Positions 37,882 to 46,068 of a stretch of DNA of 64,000 bases are shown here, piece by piece (the first letter of the stretch is position 1; every line of letters begins with the position of its first letter). Source of the DNA: Aerococcaceae bacterium NML190073 (GTDB lineage Bacteria; Bacillota; Bacilli; Lactobacillales; Aerococcaceae); assembly GCA_026131555.1 (NCBI GenBank), contig JAMXJH010000006.1:1-64000 (forward strand), in the 5' to 3' direction. A program made the position numbers and the translations under genes. Below the pieces are notes generated by a model. That model was given only the letters and a program-made list of their open reading frames with translations, had not been told where the DNA came from and did no database searches.

Positions 37882-38583
37882 TTACGTTCTCATCACATAA
37901 CCTGTGCCACGAACAGTCTGAATATAACTGTCTTGACCAGGTAAATCAATCTTGTTACGCAAATAACGAATGTAAACATCAACAACATTCGTTTCTACTT
38001 CCGAACGATAGCCCCATACTTTATCAAGCAACACTTCACGTGACATCACCGTGTTCAAGTTTTCCATCAGATAGAGTAATAATTCGTATTCACGCTTCGT
38101 TAAATCAATAATTTCTTCATCACGCTTCACGACACGATTCGCCTTTTCGATGACTAAATTACGGTATTTAACAGTCGGTTGCAATGCAGTACGATGTTCT
38201 TCTTCCGTTCCGATTCGACGGAACAAAGCACGCAAACGAGCCAAAAGTTCTTCGATAGCAAACGGCTTAACAATGTAGTCATCCGCACCTTGATCCAGTC
38301 CCGACACTCGGTCAATAACTGAATCACGAGCTGTCATAATAATAATCGGCGTGTCCTTAATCGGACGAATACGACGGCACACTTCTAAGCCATTTAATTC
38401 AGGTAGCATTAAGTCTAATAGAATAACATCCCAATCTTCATTTAATGCCGCTTCTAGTCCACTTCTTCCGTCATGGTAGATAGCTGTTTCATAGCCTTCA
38501 TGTTGTAGTTCCAAGTCTACAAAGCGCGCGAGGTTTTTCTCATCCTCAATAATTAGGATGCGCTGTTTGTTTGTATGATTCAT
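37882..38583 (-). CDS. covR: OmpR-family response regulator, CovR/ArlR type
   Basis: 233 residues. The receiver domain has acidic pocket residues E13-D14 (IIEDEKNLARFV), the phospho-acceptor D57 in VILLDLMLPE, a conserved Thr in MTARDS and a Lys in IVKPFAIEELLARLR. The C-terminal winged helix (LTKREYELLLYLMEN ... TNVVDVYIRYLRNKID ... YIQTVRGTGYVMRT) binds DNA. The ATG at 38583 follows AAGGAGGAG by 8 nt; the longer frame is rejected. It is the first gene of the pair. The two surface proteins at the left of the window would be natural targets, but no binding site was identified. Confidence 0.92.
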   Translation of the reverse strand: MNHTNKQRILIIEDEKNLARFVDLELQHEGYETAIYHDGRSGLEAALNEDWDVILLDLMLPELNGLEVCRRIRPIKDTPIIIMTARDSVIDRVSGLDQGADDYIVKPFAIEELLARLRALFRRIGTEEEHRTALQPTVKYRNLVIEKANRVVKRDEEIIDLTKREYELLLYLMENLNTVMSREVLLDKVWGYRSEVETNVVDVYIRYLRNKIDLPGQDSYIQTVRGTGYVMRT

Positions 38584-38720
38584 ACAATAGGCTCCTCCTT
38601 CAATCAATAAAAAATAATTCTCAACATAATTTTACACAATTTCATGATTTTTGGCTACATTTTCTCTTTATTTTCTCATTTTTTGTTGCAGTTATGAAAG
38701 TTGATGCCTCATCAAGCAAA

Positions 38721-40712
38721 TTATTTCAGACGGTAAGTGGCTTTCAGTTCCATGATGATATCACGCAATTCTGCTGCCTTCTCGAAATTGAGGTCTTTTG
38801 CCGCTTTTCTCATTTCCATATTCAAGCTGTCCAGTTGCTCTTCGCGTTGCAAACGTGACATTTTCTTGAATTGTGTCAAGAAGTTTTCTTGCTTTTCTTC
38901 ATTGTCCACAGCGTGTGTAATGCGAATCAAGTCACGCACTTCTTTTTTGACAGTTTGCGGTACAATGTGATGTTGCTCGTTGTACGCCATTTGGATTGCG
39001 CGACGTCTTTCCGTTTCATCAATGGCATTTTGCATCGATTGTGTAATGGTATCCGCATACATGATAACCCGCCCATCGGCATTACGCGCTGCTCTCCCGA
39101 TTGTTTGTACAAGCGACCGTTCACTCCGCAAAAATCCTTCCTTATCCGCGTCAAGAATTGCCACTAAAGATACTTCCGGCACATCAAGCCCCTCACGCAG
39201 TAAGTTAATTCCAACTAGAACATCGAACACACCTAAACGCAAATCACGAATGATTTCAGTTCGCTCCAATGTTTTGATATCGCTGTGTAAATATTTGACT
39301 TTGATATCTAATTCTTTCAAATAATCTGTTAAATCTTCTGACATTTTTTTCGTTAAAGTAGTAATAAAAACGCGCTCATCGCGTTCGACGCGTTGATGAA
39401 TTTCTTGAACTAAATCATCGATTTGTCCCTTAATCGGACGTACTTCAACTTCCGGGTCTAACAAACCGGTTGGGCGAATAATTTGTTGAACAACTTCGTC
39501 ATTGACATGTTCCATTTCATAAGGTCCCGGCGTTGCGGATACATAGATAATTTGGTTAACATGCTCTTCAAACTCCTCCAAGCGTAAGGGGCGATTGTCA
39601 ATTGCGCTCGGTAACCGGAAACCGTAATCAACCAACTGTTGTTTGCGCGCTCTATCCCCATTATACATACCACGAAGCTGCGACATGGTGATGTGCGACT
39701 CGTCAACCACAATTAAGAAATCTTCCGGGAAGAAATCCAATAATGTGTAGGGTGCCTGCCCCGGTAAACGCCCATCCATATGACGTGAGTAATTCTCAAT
39801 TCCACTACAATAACCCATCTCTAGCAGCATTTCAATATCATAGGTGGTGCGTTGCTCTAAACGTTGTGCCTCCAATAATTTATGTTCCGCACGCAATTCT
39901 TCCAGACGCTCTGCCAGTTCCGCTTTGATTGACTCTACCGCCTTCAACGTTTGTTCGTTATTTGCTACAAAGTGAGTTGCCGGATAAATCGGATAATGGT
40001 CAACATCCGCTTTGATTTCGCCGGTCATCACATCCACTTCTCGAATACGGTCAATTTCATCACCGAAGAATTCCACTCGAATCACTTCCGAATCGCGCGA
40101 CGCCATAAAAATTTCAACAACATCACCGCGTACCCGAAACGTCCCACGTTGAAAATCAATATCATTACGGACAAACTGCATTTCTACCAAACGCGCCAAC
40201 ATTTGATTGCGACTAATTTCTTGCCCTTTTCGCAAAGACAGAACGTGCTCGCGATAATTTTCCGGATTAACTAATCCGTAAATACAGGAAACCGAAGCAA
40301 CCACAATCACATCATTGCGTTCTAATAACGCCGACGATGCCGAATGACGTAATTTGTCAATCTCATCATTCACACTGGACTCTTTCTCAATATATGTATC
40401 CGACGAAGGCACATAGGCTTCCGGTTGATAGTAATCATAATACGATACGAAATACTCCACTGCATTATTCGGGAAAAATTCCAATAATTCGCTATATAAT
40501 TGTCCCGCCAAAGTCTTATTATGCGCCAATACTAAAGTCGGCTTCTTTACTTCTTGAATTACATTCGCAATGGTAAAGGTCTTCCCGGTTCCCGTCGCAC
40601 CTAATAAAACTTGCTCTTTCTTACCTGATTGAATCCCCTCAACCAATTGCGCAATCGCTTGCGGTTGGTCACCGCTCGGTTGATATGGCGATACGACCTT
40701 AAATTCCGCCAT
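38721..40712 (-). CDS. uvrB: UvrABC excision nuclease subunit B
   Basis: A 663-residue damage-verifying helicase of nucleotide excision repair. Walker A is GATGTGKT (38-45). The β-hairpin that probes DNA is [22 protein letters not shown] (about 92-113). DESH is in [11 protein letters not shown], and QTIGRAARN is motif VI. The C-terminal UVR motif ([21 protein letters not shown]) binds UvrC. The ATG at 40712 follows GAGGAGG closely. No uvrA follows in the window, although uvrB-uvrA is a frequent pair. I found no LexA box upstream. Confidence 0.97.
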   Translation of the reverse strand: MAEFKVVSPYQPSGDQPQAIAQLVEGIQSGKKEQVLLGATGTGKTFTIANVIQEVKKPTLVLAHNKTLAGQLYSELLEFFPNNAVEYFVSYYDYYQPEAYVPSSDTYIEKESSVNDEIDKLRHSASSALLERNDVIVVASVSCIYGLVNPENYREHVLSLRKGQEISRNQMLARLVEMQFVRNDIDFQRGTFRVRGDVVEIFMASRDSEVIRVEFFGDEIDRIREVDVMTGEIKADVDHYPIYPATHFVANNEQTLKAVESIKAELAERLEELRAEHKLLEAQRLEQRTTYDIEMLLEMGYCSGIENYSRHMDGRLPGQAPYTLLDFFPEDFLIVVDESHITMSQLRGMYNGDRARKQQLVDYGFRLPSAIDNRPLRLEEFEEHVNQIIYVSATPGPYEMEHVNDEVVQQIIRPTGLLDPEVEVRPIKGQIDDLVQEIHQRVERDERVFITTLTKKMSEDLTDYLKELDIKVKYLHSDIKTLERTEIIRDLRLGVFDVLVGINLLREGLDVPEVSLVAILDADKEGFLRSERSLVQTIGRAARNADGRVIMYADTITQSMQNAIDETERRRAIQMAYNEQHHIVPQTVKKEVRDLIRITHAVDNEEKQENFLTQFKKMSRLQREEQLDSLNMEMRKAAKDLNFEKAAELRDIIMELKATYRLK

Positions 40713-40824
40713 GTTATCCCTCCTCATAACTCCTTACCATCATATCAAAAAATACGCAACTTATCCCTTAAACCGCCTCCAAAAATAAAAAATTACTTTT
40801 TTTCACGAATTATGCAAATAATTA

Positions 40825-40854
40825 TTGCAACACGATTGGGATTTCATGTATAAT
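40825..40854 (+). promoter_or_regulatory. Promoter of rpsT
   Basis: TTGCAA (40825-40830), an 18-bp spacer and a perfect TATAAT (40849-40854). A small AGGCG-6 nt-CGCCT hairpin at 40869-40884 lies near the 5' end of the transcript. Confidence 0.75.
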
Positions 40855-40918
40855 GATTCATGTTGACTAGGCGGATTATCGCCTAACATACAATTTGTTA
40901 CAGAAAGAGGTGACTGGA

Positions 40919-41173
40919 ATGGCAAATAACCCATCAGCTAAGAAACGTATCCGTACAACAGCAACTAAAACTGAGCAAAACCGCGCTCACGTTTCAGCAA
41001 TGCGTACAGCGGTGAAGAAATTCCGTTCAGCAGTTGAAACTGGCGAAGGCGATTTGAATGAATTATTCAAAGTAGCTTCTAAAGAAATCGACAGCGCAGC
41101 AACTAAAGGCTTAATTCACAAAAATAAAGCGGCTCGTGACAAGTCACGTTTAAGCAAATTATTAGCTAAATAA
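40919..41173 (+). CDS. rpsT: Ribosomal protein S20
   Basis: 84 residues. MANNPSAKKRIRTTATKTEQNR is the canonical S20 N-terminus, followed by the basic helical hairpin ending LIHKNKAARDKSRLSKLL. The ATG at 40919 is preceded by AGAGGTG; the upstream frame is rejected. S20 binds 16S rRNA early in 30S assembly. It lies near holA on the opposite strand, as in many Firmicutes, but here a serine hydrolase gene sits between them. It has its own promoter and terminator. Confidence 0.98.
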   Translation: MANNPSAKKRIRTTATKTEQNRAHVSAMRTAVKKFRSAVETGEGDLNELFKVASKEIDSAATKGLIHKNKAARDKSRLSKLLAK

Positions 41174-41199
41174 TTGCGTAACGCTACAACAAAAGTCAT

Positions 41200-41252
41200 A
41201 AAGAACGACATAAACGCTTCATTGAGTTGGCGTTTATGTCGTTCTTTTGTGT
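41200..41252 (+). terminator. Terminator of rpsT
   Basis: A perfect 18-bp stem (41200-41217 with 41230-41247) and a 12-nt loop, ending in TTCTTTTGTG. It is one of the strongest hairpins in the window. Confidence 0.9.
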
Positions 41253-41325
41253 TCCTGTAACTTCTATCGCCTCTATATGCCAAATGCCAAGTTTTATCGT
41301 TAAATCTTTCTTTTTATCAGAATTA

Positions 41326-41334
41326 TGGTATAAT
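41326..41334 (+). promoter_or_regulatory. Extended -10 promoter of the serine hydrolase gene
   Basis: TGGTATAAT, 35 bp upstream of the ATG, with no good -35 element. Confidence 0.6.
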
Positions 41335-41368
41335 AACTTGGTTTCAAATTCATGGATTGAGGTATTAT

Positions 41369-42238
41369 ATGAAGAAATTATTTGTTATTGTGTGTTTATG
41401 GTTGACATTCATTAGTGGCGCTTTTCCCGCATCAACATTTGCGCAAGCTAAAGAAATTCGGGATATCGTCACTCAAACGATTCAAGAGTTTCAGCTAGAT
41501 GCCAACGCTATTTCAATTGCTTATACGGACTTAGTAACCGGCGATGAATTTTTCTTGAATGAACACGTAAGCATGCACGCCGCCAGCACAACCAAAGTGG
41601 CAACCGCCGCCTTATATGTCGACTTAATTGAAAACGGGGAACTCGATTGGAATAGCGAATTGCCGTACAATGATGCTTATTATGAAGACGGAGCCGGAGA
41701 TATTACGAATGAACCGAAGCGCGATTATTATCCAATTGAAGAATTGATCTATCAAATGCTGTATTATTCCGATAACACCGCTTGGAACATGCTCATTCAA
41801 TACTACTATGATAATTTCGGCGATTTCCAACAAGGCTTACTGGATTTGGGGCATATTGCACCGATTGATGACGACTTATGGCTAGTCAATTATGCCGATG
41901 CCGAATTGTTGAATAATATTTTGTTACACGTTGCCTCTCACGAAAAATATCGCCCTATTACCCGTATTATGCTTGAAGCTCAAGAAGGAAGATTGCTTAA
42001 ATCTCATGTTAAACAAGGAATGGCAACGAAATACGGTCAGTACGAAGATATTTATCACGACACAGGCATTTATTTCAATAACAAAAATCAACCTCAATAT
42101 ACAATTGTCATAATGACTCACGACATTTACTTAAATGAATCCGGCATTGCCGATGACTTTATGGGTATTCTAAATGCCCGCTTAAAAGAATGGCATGACA
42201 ACCGCACAAAAATGATGACAATCACTTACCGACAGTGA
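41369..42238 (+). CDS. Secreted serine hydrolase, class A beta-lactamase-like fold
   Basis: 289 residues. A signal peptide (KKLFVIVCLWLTFISGAFPASTFAQA) precedes a penicillin-recognising-fold domain. The nucleophile motif SxxK is ASTTKVATA (about residue 75). The second motif SDN is in YYSDNTAWNML, and the third-motif position carries HDTG, as in many non-lactamase relatives. It is therefore more likely a cell-wall-related hydrolase than a true β-lactamase; the substrate is unknown. The ATG at 41369 has GAGG 6 nt upstream; the longer TTG start is rejected. It is a monocistronic gene between rpsT and holA with its own promoter. Confidence 0.85.
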   Translation: MKKLFVIVCLWLTFISGAFPASTFAQAKEIRDIVTQTIQEFQLDANAISIAYTDLVTGDEFFLNEHVSMHAASTTKVATAALYVDLIENGELDWNSELPYNDAYYEDGAGDITNEPKRDYYPIEELIYQMLYYSDNTAWNMLIQYYYDNFGDFQQGLLDLGHIAPIDDDLWLVNYADAELLNNILLHVASHEKYRPITRIMLEAQEGRLLKSHVKQGMATKYGQYEDIYHDTGIYFNNKNQPQYTIVIMTHDIYLNESGIADDFMGILNARLKEWHDNRTKMMTITYRQ

Positions 42239-42254
42239 AGATAAATATATTATA

Positions 42255-42306
42255 AAAAAACTCTAACAGATGCCTTGAATAAGACATGTATCTGTTAGAG
42301 TTTTTT
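42255..42306. terminator. Bidirectional terminator between the hydrolase and holA
   Basis: A perfect 17-bp stem (A6 CTCTAACAGAT / complement) with an 18-nt loop between two convergent genes. It is flanked by A and T runs that give T tails on both strands. Confidence 0.9.
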
Positions 42307-42314
42307 ATTTTGAA

Positions 42315-43328
42315 TCAAATAGCGTTGCTCACTAATTTAACTAATAACAAATCAAATTGAATATCGCGTAAGCCAACTCCTGTCTTCATATGATAATCCA
42401 TCGCAATCAGTTCTTGGTATACTGCAGCCAAACGAGATACCGGATATTTCCCTGCTTCTTGCAAAGCTAACTTGACACGATAAGGATGTGCACTCAATTG
42501 CTTGGCAATATCTCCTTCTAAGAACCCTTGTTGACTTAATAATTTCGTTTGAAGCATTAAGCGAAATTGTGAAACTAACAAAGCATGCAAGGCAATCGGT
42601 TCGTGCTTTAACAGCACTAAATCTCGATAAATATTAACCGCTCGTTCCACTCGCCGATTCAACACGGCCTTCGTCAGTTCGAAAACATCTGACTCTAATG
42701 TGCGTGGCACCAAAGCCTGAATAACTGCCAGTGTAATTTCCCCTTCGAAGTTGCGCAACTTCGCTACTTCATTCATGGTATTTGTCAGCTGATAATCAGT
42801 GCGCACCAATAGTTCCTGCAAAGCATCACGCGTTAGCTGAAGTGAATCCGCCTCGAGGTAGCGCCGCATATACTGTTGAACATCTTTTTCACTCATTGGC
42901 GCGACATCTACGAACATGGTTTCCTGTTGAAAGAGCTTTGTCAACTTCTTCCGTTTATCCAATTGTTCAATCGGCATCAGAAAAACAATGACCGACATCT
43001 CATTAGGAGATTGAATGTAATGCGTCAGACGCTCTTGTTGTGTGTCAGTGAGTTTCTGCTTGGATTGCGTTCCCAGAAAAGAAGCATTCTCAACAATTAT
43101 TAAGCGATATTCCGCAAAGAAAGAGAACATTTCCGCTTCATCAAGCACATCATCAATTGTCTGCTCCTCTAAATCAACACGCGATAAATCCAATGTGTCC
43201 GTCTCGCCAAATTGTTTCAATAAAGTGTGCAGAAACTCCTGTTGCAAGAAATATTCCGTTCCCACGACCGTCACTACCGGCGGCACTTGCCCTTTTTGAA
43301 TTGCTTGCATCGCTTTTTGGTACTCCAT
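42315..43328 (-). CDS. holA: DNA polymerase III subunit delta
   Basis: A 337-residue clamp-loader δ subunit that opens the β clamp. The N-terminal AAA-like domain has VVTVVGTEYFLQQEF in place of a functional Walker A, as usual for δ. Further landmarks are RLIIVENASFL, the conserved VIVFLMP strand, and the C-terminal collar region (PIALHALLVSQFRLMLQTKLLSQQG, LQEAGKYPVSRLAAVYQELIAMDYHMKTG). The length matches HolA/YqeN. The ATG follows GGAGGG by 6 nt. It is transcribed away from the neighbouring amidotransferase-like gene. Confidence 0.95.
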   Translation of the reverse strand: MEYQKAMQAIQKGQVPPVVTVVGTEYFLQQEFLHTLLKQFGETDTLDLSRVDLEEQTIDDVLDEAEMFSFFAEYRLIIVENASFLGTQSKQKLTDTQQERLTHYIQSPNEMSVIVFLMPIEQLDKRKKLTKLFQQETMFVDVAPMSEKDVQQYMRRYLEADSLQLTRDALQELLVRTDYQLTNTMNEVAKLRNFEGEITLAVIQALVPRTLESDVFELTKAVLNRRVERAVNIYRDLVLLKHEPIALHALLVSQFRLMLQTKLLSQQGFLEGDIAKQLSAHPYRVKLALQEAGKYPVSRLAAVYQELIAMDYHMKTGVGLRDIQFDLLLVKLVSNAI

Positions 43329-43407
43329 TTCTCGCCCTCCTTCTTCAAAAAAACGTATTCATTGCATTAAATGAAAGTTCTATTTGTCATTTTATCAGAA
43401 AATCAGT

Positions 43408-43413
43408 TATAAT
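43408..43413 (+). promoter_or_regulatory. -10 element of the gamma-glutamyl hydrolase-like gene
   Basis: A perfect TATAAT, 20 bp before the AAAGGAG box. It places the transcript 5' end near 43420 and so excludes the longer upstream reading frame that overlaps holA. Confidence 0.6.
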
Positions 43414-43438
43414 ACACCTATCTATTTTTGAGAAAGGA

Positions 43439-44194
43439 GTGATTATACTGAAACCAACGATTATTGGCATCACAGGAAATCATACATTATTAAAGAATGA
43501 TGAATACCGTCCATTCAAAATAAATTACTCTTCTTGTGGCTTCACGACAGCTATTACTGCCGCAGGAGGTGTTCCGATTATTTTGCCGATTGGTGACCCT
43601 TCTCTAGCCGAATCTTACGTAGCTCTCATCGACGGATTGCTGTTGACAGGCGGACAAGATGTATCGCCCCAATTGTATAATGAAGAGCCTCGCAATGTCA
43701 TTGGAGAAACAGCTCCTGACCGCGATGCAATCGAAGTTGCACTCATTCAAGCCGCATTAAAGCAAAACAAGCCTATTCTAGGCATTTGCCGTGGCATGCA
43801 ACTGCTTAACGTTACTTTAGGCGGTTCTTTATATCAAGACTTAACAACTGAAGCAAACATTACTATCCAACATGTCCAGAAAGCACAACCGGAGTTTGTC
43901 ACTCATTCTATCAAGGTTAAAAGCGACTCACATATTGCTACTTTAGTAGCGGATGGTAAATGTATTAATTCCGTGCATCATCAGGGCATTAAACAATTGG
44001 CCCCTTCTCTTACTGCCACTGCTTGGAGTCAAGATGAAGTGATAGAAGCAGTCGAATGGATTGATGACACACACAGTATCATCGGTGTACAATGGCATCC
44101 GGAGTTAACTTTTGGTGCTAATCAAGAAAGTATGAATTTATTTATTGATTTAATCACGCGTTCTAAGCAAAAAATGGTATTCCCTACCATGTAA
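43439..44194 (+). CDS. Class-I glutamine amidotransferase-like hydrolase (peptidase C26), probable CTG start at 43448
   Basis: About 250 residues of the γ-glutamyl-γ-aminobutyrate hydrolase / PuuD group. The nucleophile Cys is in ILGICRGMQLLN. The His/Glu of the triad are in GVQWHPEL, and the oxyanion-side GLLLTGGQDV segment is present. Family proteins begin M-K-P-x-I-G-I-T. Here that position reads CTG AAA CCA ACG ATT ATT GGC, with AAAGGAG (43433-43439) 8 nt before the CTG at 43448. The nearest standard in-frame start, GTG at 43439, overlaps the ribosome binding site itself. I list the GTG as the conservative boundary; the CTG is the likelier initiator. The frame continues upstream to 43157 but falls outside the predicted transcript. 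A single-gene unit. Confidence 0.88.
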   Translation: MIILKPTIIGITGNHTLLKNDEYRPFKINYSSCGFTTAITAAGGVPIILPIGDPSLAESYVALIDGLLLTGGQDVSPQLYNEEPRNVIGETAPDRDAIEVALIQAALKQNKPILGICRGMQLLNVTLGGSLYQDLTTEANITIQHVQKAQPEFVTHSIKVKSDSHIATLVADGKCINSVHHQGIKQLAPSLTATAWSQDEVIEAVEWIDDTHSIIGVQWHPELTFGANQESMNLFIDLITRSKQKMVFPTM

Positions 44195-44200
44195 ACAGCA

Positions 44201-44247
44201 CACCCGATAGATTGGTTACTAACTTCCAATCTATCGGGTGATTTTTA
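44201..44247 (+). terminator. Terminator of the amidotransferase-like gene
   Basis: A perfect 15-bp stem (CACCCGATAGATTGG / complement) with a 10-nt loop, followed by ATTTTTATT, 6 bp after the stop. Confidence 0.9.
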
Positions 44248-44293
44248 TTATTGAACTTTTGGGTTTCTACATAAATTAACCAAATTATACTTG

Positions 44294-44449
44294 CTATTGC
44301 ATAGATAACCACTTTAGAAATTCTGCTACTAGTTCTGCTATGTTTCTATCCCATAAATATATGGACAAACCGTCTAATAGTATCTTTAGACACATTACGC
44401 CAACTATCCATAACAAAATGGAAATGTTGCTTTTTTTATGTGTTGTCAT
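44294..44449 (-). CDS. Small membrane protein, 51 residues
   Basis: A short ORF below usual size cut-offs. The predicted protein begins MTTHKKSNISILLWIVGVMC, a basic N-terminus followed by a hydrophobic helix of about 18 residues. After LKILLDGLSIYLWDRN it ends in a second amphipathic segment (AELVAEFLKWLSMQ). It has AAGGAG 8 nt before the ATG and a well-formed promoter 24-52 bp upstream. The 3' end runs toward the terminator at 44201-44247, which is palindromic and may also end this transcript. I do not recognise the family. A small toxin, a regulatory membrane peptide and a stress peptide are all possible; none is shown. Confidence 0.6.
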   Translation of the reverse strand: MTTHKKSNISILLWIVGVMCLKILLDGLSIYLWDRNIAELVAEFLKWLSMQ

Positions 44450-44472
44450 ACAAACCGCTCCTTCTAAGTAAC

Positions 44473-44501
44473 ATTATAAATAAGGGATGCCTCGAAATCA
44501 A
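44473..44501 (-). promoter_or_regulatory. Promoter of the 51-residue membrane protein
   Basis: TTGATT (minus strand, 44496-44501), exactly 17 bp, and a perfect TATAAT (44473-44478). The predicted leader is only about 17 nt and carries the AAGGAG box. Confidence 0.65.
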
Positions 44502-44513
44502 CAAAGTCCTCCT

Positions 44514-44546
44514 ATACAAAAACTCCGCCAACTTAATGGCGGAGTT
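44514..44546 (-). terminator. Terminator of the yihY-rodA-gcvH run
   Basis: A perfect 10-bp GC-rich stem (AACTCCGCCA / TGGCGGAGTT) with a 6-nt loop and TTTTT on the minus strand, 6 bp past the gcvH-like stop. Confidence 0.9.
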
Positions 44547-44552
44547 CGTTCG

Positions 44553-44858
44553 TTAGTCCTGTATATCTTTCACTTTCACTACCCAATTATTTGCTGATTC
44601 AGGTGAATCTAATAAACTTGGATTTGCTTCTGCTTGCTCATTACGTTCGATAATCGTTGCTGTAAATGGCATCGGCACCTCAATCGCTGCTTTGGATGCT
44701 TCTACATTCAACAATGTATCATCACATTCAATTTCACCCAATTCGGCTATTTGTGCAAAAGTAATATCGCCGGCATCACATTGAAAGGCGGGTGTTACAC
44801 CAATCAAATAATAATCCTCTACTTGTTGCATCCAAAGTTGCTCATTCAATTGTTGCAT
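44553..44858 (-). CDS. gcvH: Short GcvH-like lipoyl carrier protein
   Basis: 101 residues with the lipoyl-carrier fold of glycine cleavage H protein: GDITFAQIAELGE, then the lipoylation loop VEASKAAIEVPMP with K56, and NPSLLDSPESANNWVVKVK. It is about 25 residues shorter than standard GcvH and resembles the GcvH-L forms. No gcvP, gcvT, lplA or SirTM gene is nearby. It is the last gene after yihY and rodA on the same strand, 14 nt downstream of rodA. Possible roles are a lipoate relay carrier or an ADP-ribosylation substrate. The GGAG box is 11 nt from the ATG, slightly long. Confidence 0.88.
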   Translation of the reverse strand: MQQLNEQLWMQQVEDYYLIGVTPAFQCDAGDITFAQIAELGEIECDDTLLNVEASKAAIEVPMPFTATIIERNEQAEANPSLLDSPESANNWVVKVKDIQD

Positions 44859-44872
44859 ATTAAGTTGTTCTC

Positions 44873-46048
44873 CTATTCATAATTAAATTGGTCATTCGTC
44901 GCAAACATGTAACTTCGATGATGGTAACGCATCGAAAGAATCAAACCAATCCCAATCATATTACTCAATAGCGCAGATCCCCCTTGAGAAACGAACGGTA
45001 ATGGCACCCCGGTAATTGGTAATAAACCGATAGTCATCCCCACATTCTCCAAAATATGGAACATAATCATTGAGATAACGCCTGCTGCAATGTAAGTGTA
45101 AAACTCATTTTTCGTTTCAAAACATGTTTGCACCATCTGATAAATTAACATGAAATAGATAAATAACAGAACAGTTGCTCCTAAGAAACCAAAATTTTCC
45201 GCAATCGTTGTAAAAATAAAATCCGACTCCCGAACCGGTACCGCAACTTCTGACACGCCTAAACCCTTGCCGGTCCATTGTCCTGAACCGATTGCTTTAA
45301 TACTTTGCACAAGCTGATAGGCAGCATTTTGTGTGTCACCGAACGGGTTCAACCAAGCTTCAATACGGCCAATTTGGTATTCTTTGACTAAACCGGTTGC
45401 TAACAAAATTTCCTTGTGGAAAGCTGCTAAATAAATGAGTGAGCCTCCAACCACTGTAATAATCGTTGCTGTCGGCACAATAATCTTCCAACTGATTCCG
45501 GATAAGAGAATTAAACCAACTGTAATGGCGGCCAGCACCAAATTTGTTCCTAAGTCGTTTTGTAACTGAATTAATAACATCGGCGGTGCCGCAAACAAGG
45601 CAATCTTCCCCAGCAAGACCCAGTCGCTCTTAATTGTACGTTGTAAATGCGTATTATTATGTTCAGTAATTATCCGCGCCATGAAAACAATGTAAGCCGG
45701 CTTGAATACTTCCGACGGTTGGAAAGAAAGCGGTCCGATTTTGAACCAACTTTGCGCACCGGTAGCAGCCGCTGTTCCACGGTCATAGAAAATAAGGACG
45801 AGCACAAGTAGAAACATCCCAATGCCATACAAAATCGTTGACATCTTCCAATATTGCTCGCTATTAAATTGGATGATTAAGATAATCGCCAACGCCCCTA
45901 CGCCATACCATAAAGCATGATATAAGGTTGGTACGACACCTTTCCCTTCAATCATCGCAGTCGTCGCGTAAACACTGATAATTCCGATAATCGCCAACAA
46001 CAATACATTCAATATGATGCCGTAATCAATACGCGATTCTTGCATCAT
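44873..46048 (-). CDS. rodA: Peptidoglycan glycosyltransferase RodA (SEDS family)
   Basis: About 391 residues with ten membrane helices. This SEDS polymerase of the elongasome extends glycan strands with a class B PBP. Signature segments: GAQSWFKIGPLSFQPSEVFKPAYIVF, QLQNDLGTNLVLAAI (with the catalytic-type Asp), GSGQWTGKGLG, and TGVPLPFVSQGGSALLSNMIGIGLI near the end. An ATG at 46072 overlaps the yihY stop but has a poor ribosome site. The ATG at 46048 has AGAAGG 6 nt upstream and gives the usual family N-terminus, so I chose it; coupling from 46072 remains possible. Its PBP partner is not in the window. Confidence 0.93.
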   Translation of the reverse strand: MMQESRIDYGIILNVLLLAIIGIISVYATTAMIEGKGVVPTLYHALWYGVGALAIILIIQFNSEQYWKMSTILYGIGMFLLVLVLIFYDRGTAAATGAQSWFKIGPLSFQPSEVFKPAYIVFMARIITEHNNTHLQRTIKSDWVLLGKIALFAAPPMLLIQLQNDLGTNLVLAAITVGLILLSGISWKIIVPTATIITVVGGSLIYLAAFHKEILLATGLVKEYQIGRIEAWLNPFGDTQNAAYQLVQSIKAIGSGQWTGKGLGVSEVAVPVRESDFIFTTIAENFGFLGATVLLFIYFMLIYQMVQTCFETKNEFYTYIAAGVISMIMFHILENVGMTIGLLPITGVPLPFVSQGGSALLSNMIGIGLILSMRYHHRSYMFATNDQFNYE

Positions 46049-46068
46049 ATGTGACCTTCTTAATGAAT

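Noticed and set aside
41369-42238. A true class A beta-lactamase.
   Set aside because: SxxK and SDN are present, but the third motif is HDTG rather than KTG/KSG and the Glu-bearing omega-loop signature is not evident; annotated as a serine hydrolase.
43157-43438. A 94-codon N-terminal extension of the C26 hydrolase frame.
   Set aside because: It overlaps holA, lies upstream of the predicted promoter, and has no similarity to the family N-terminus.
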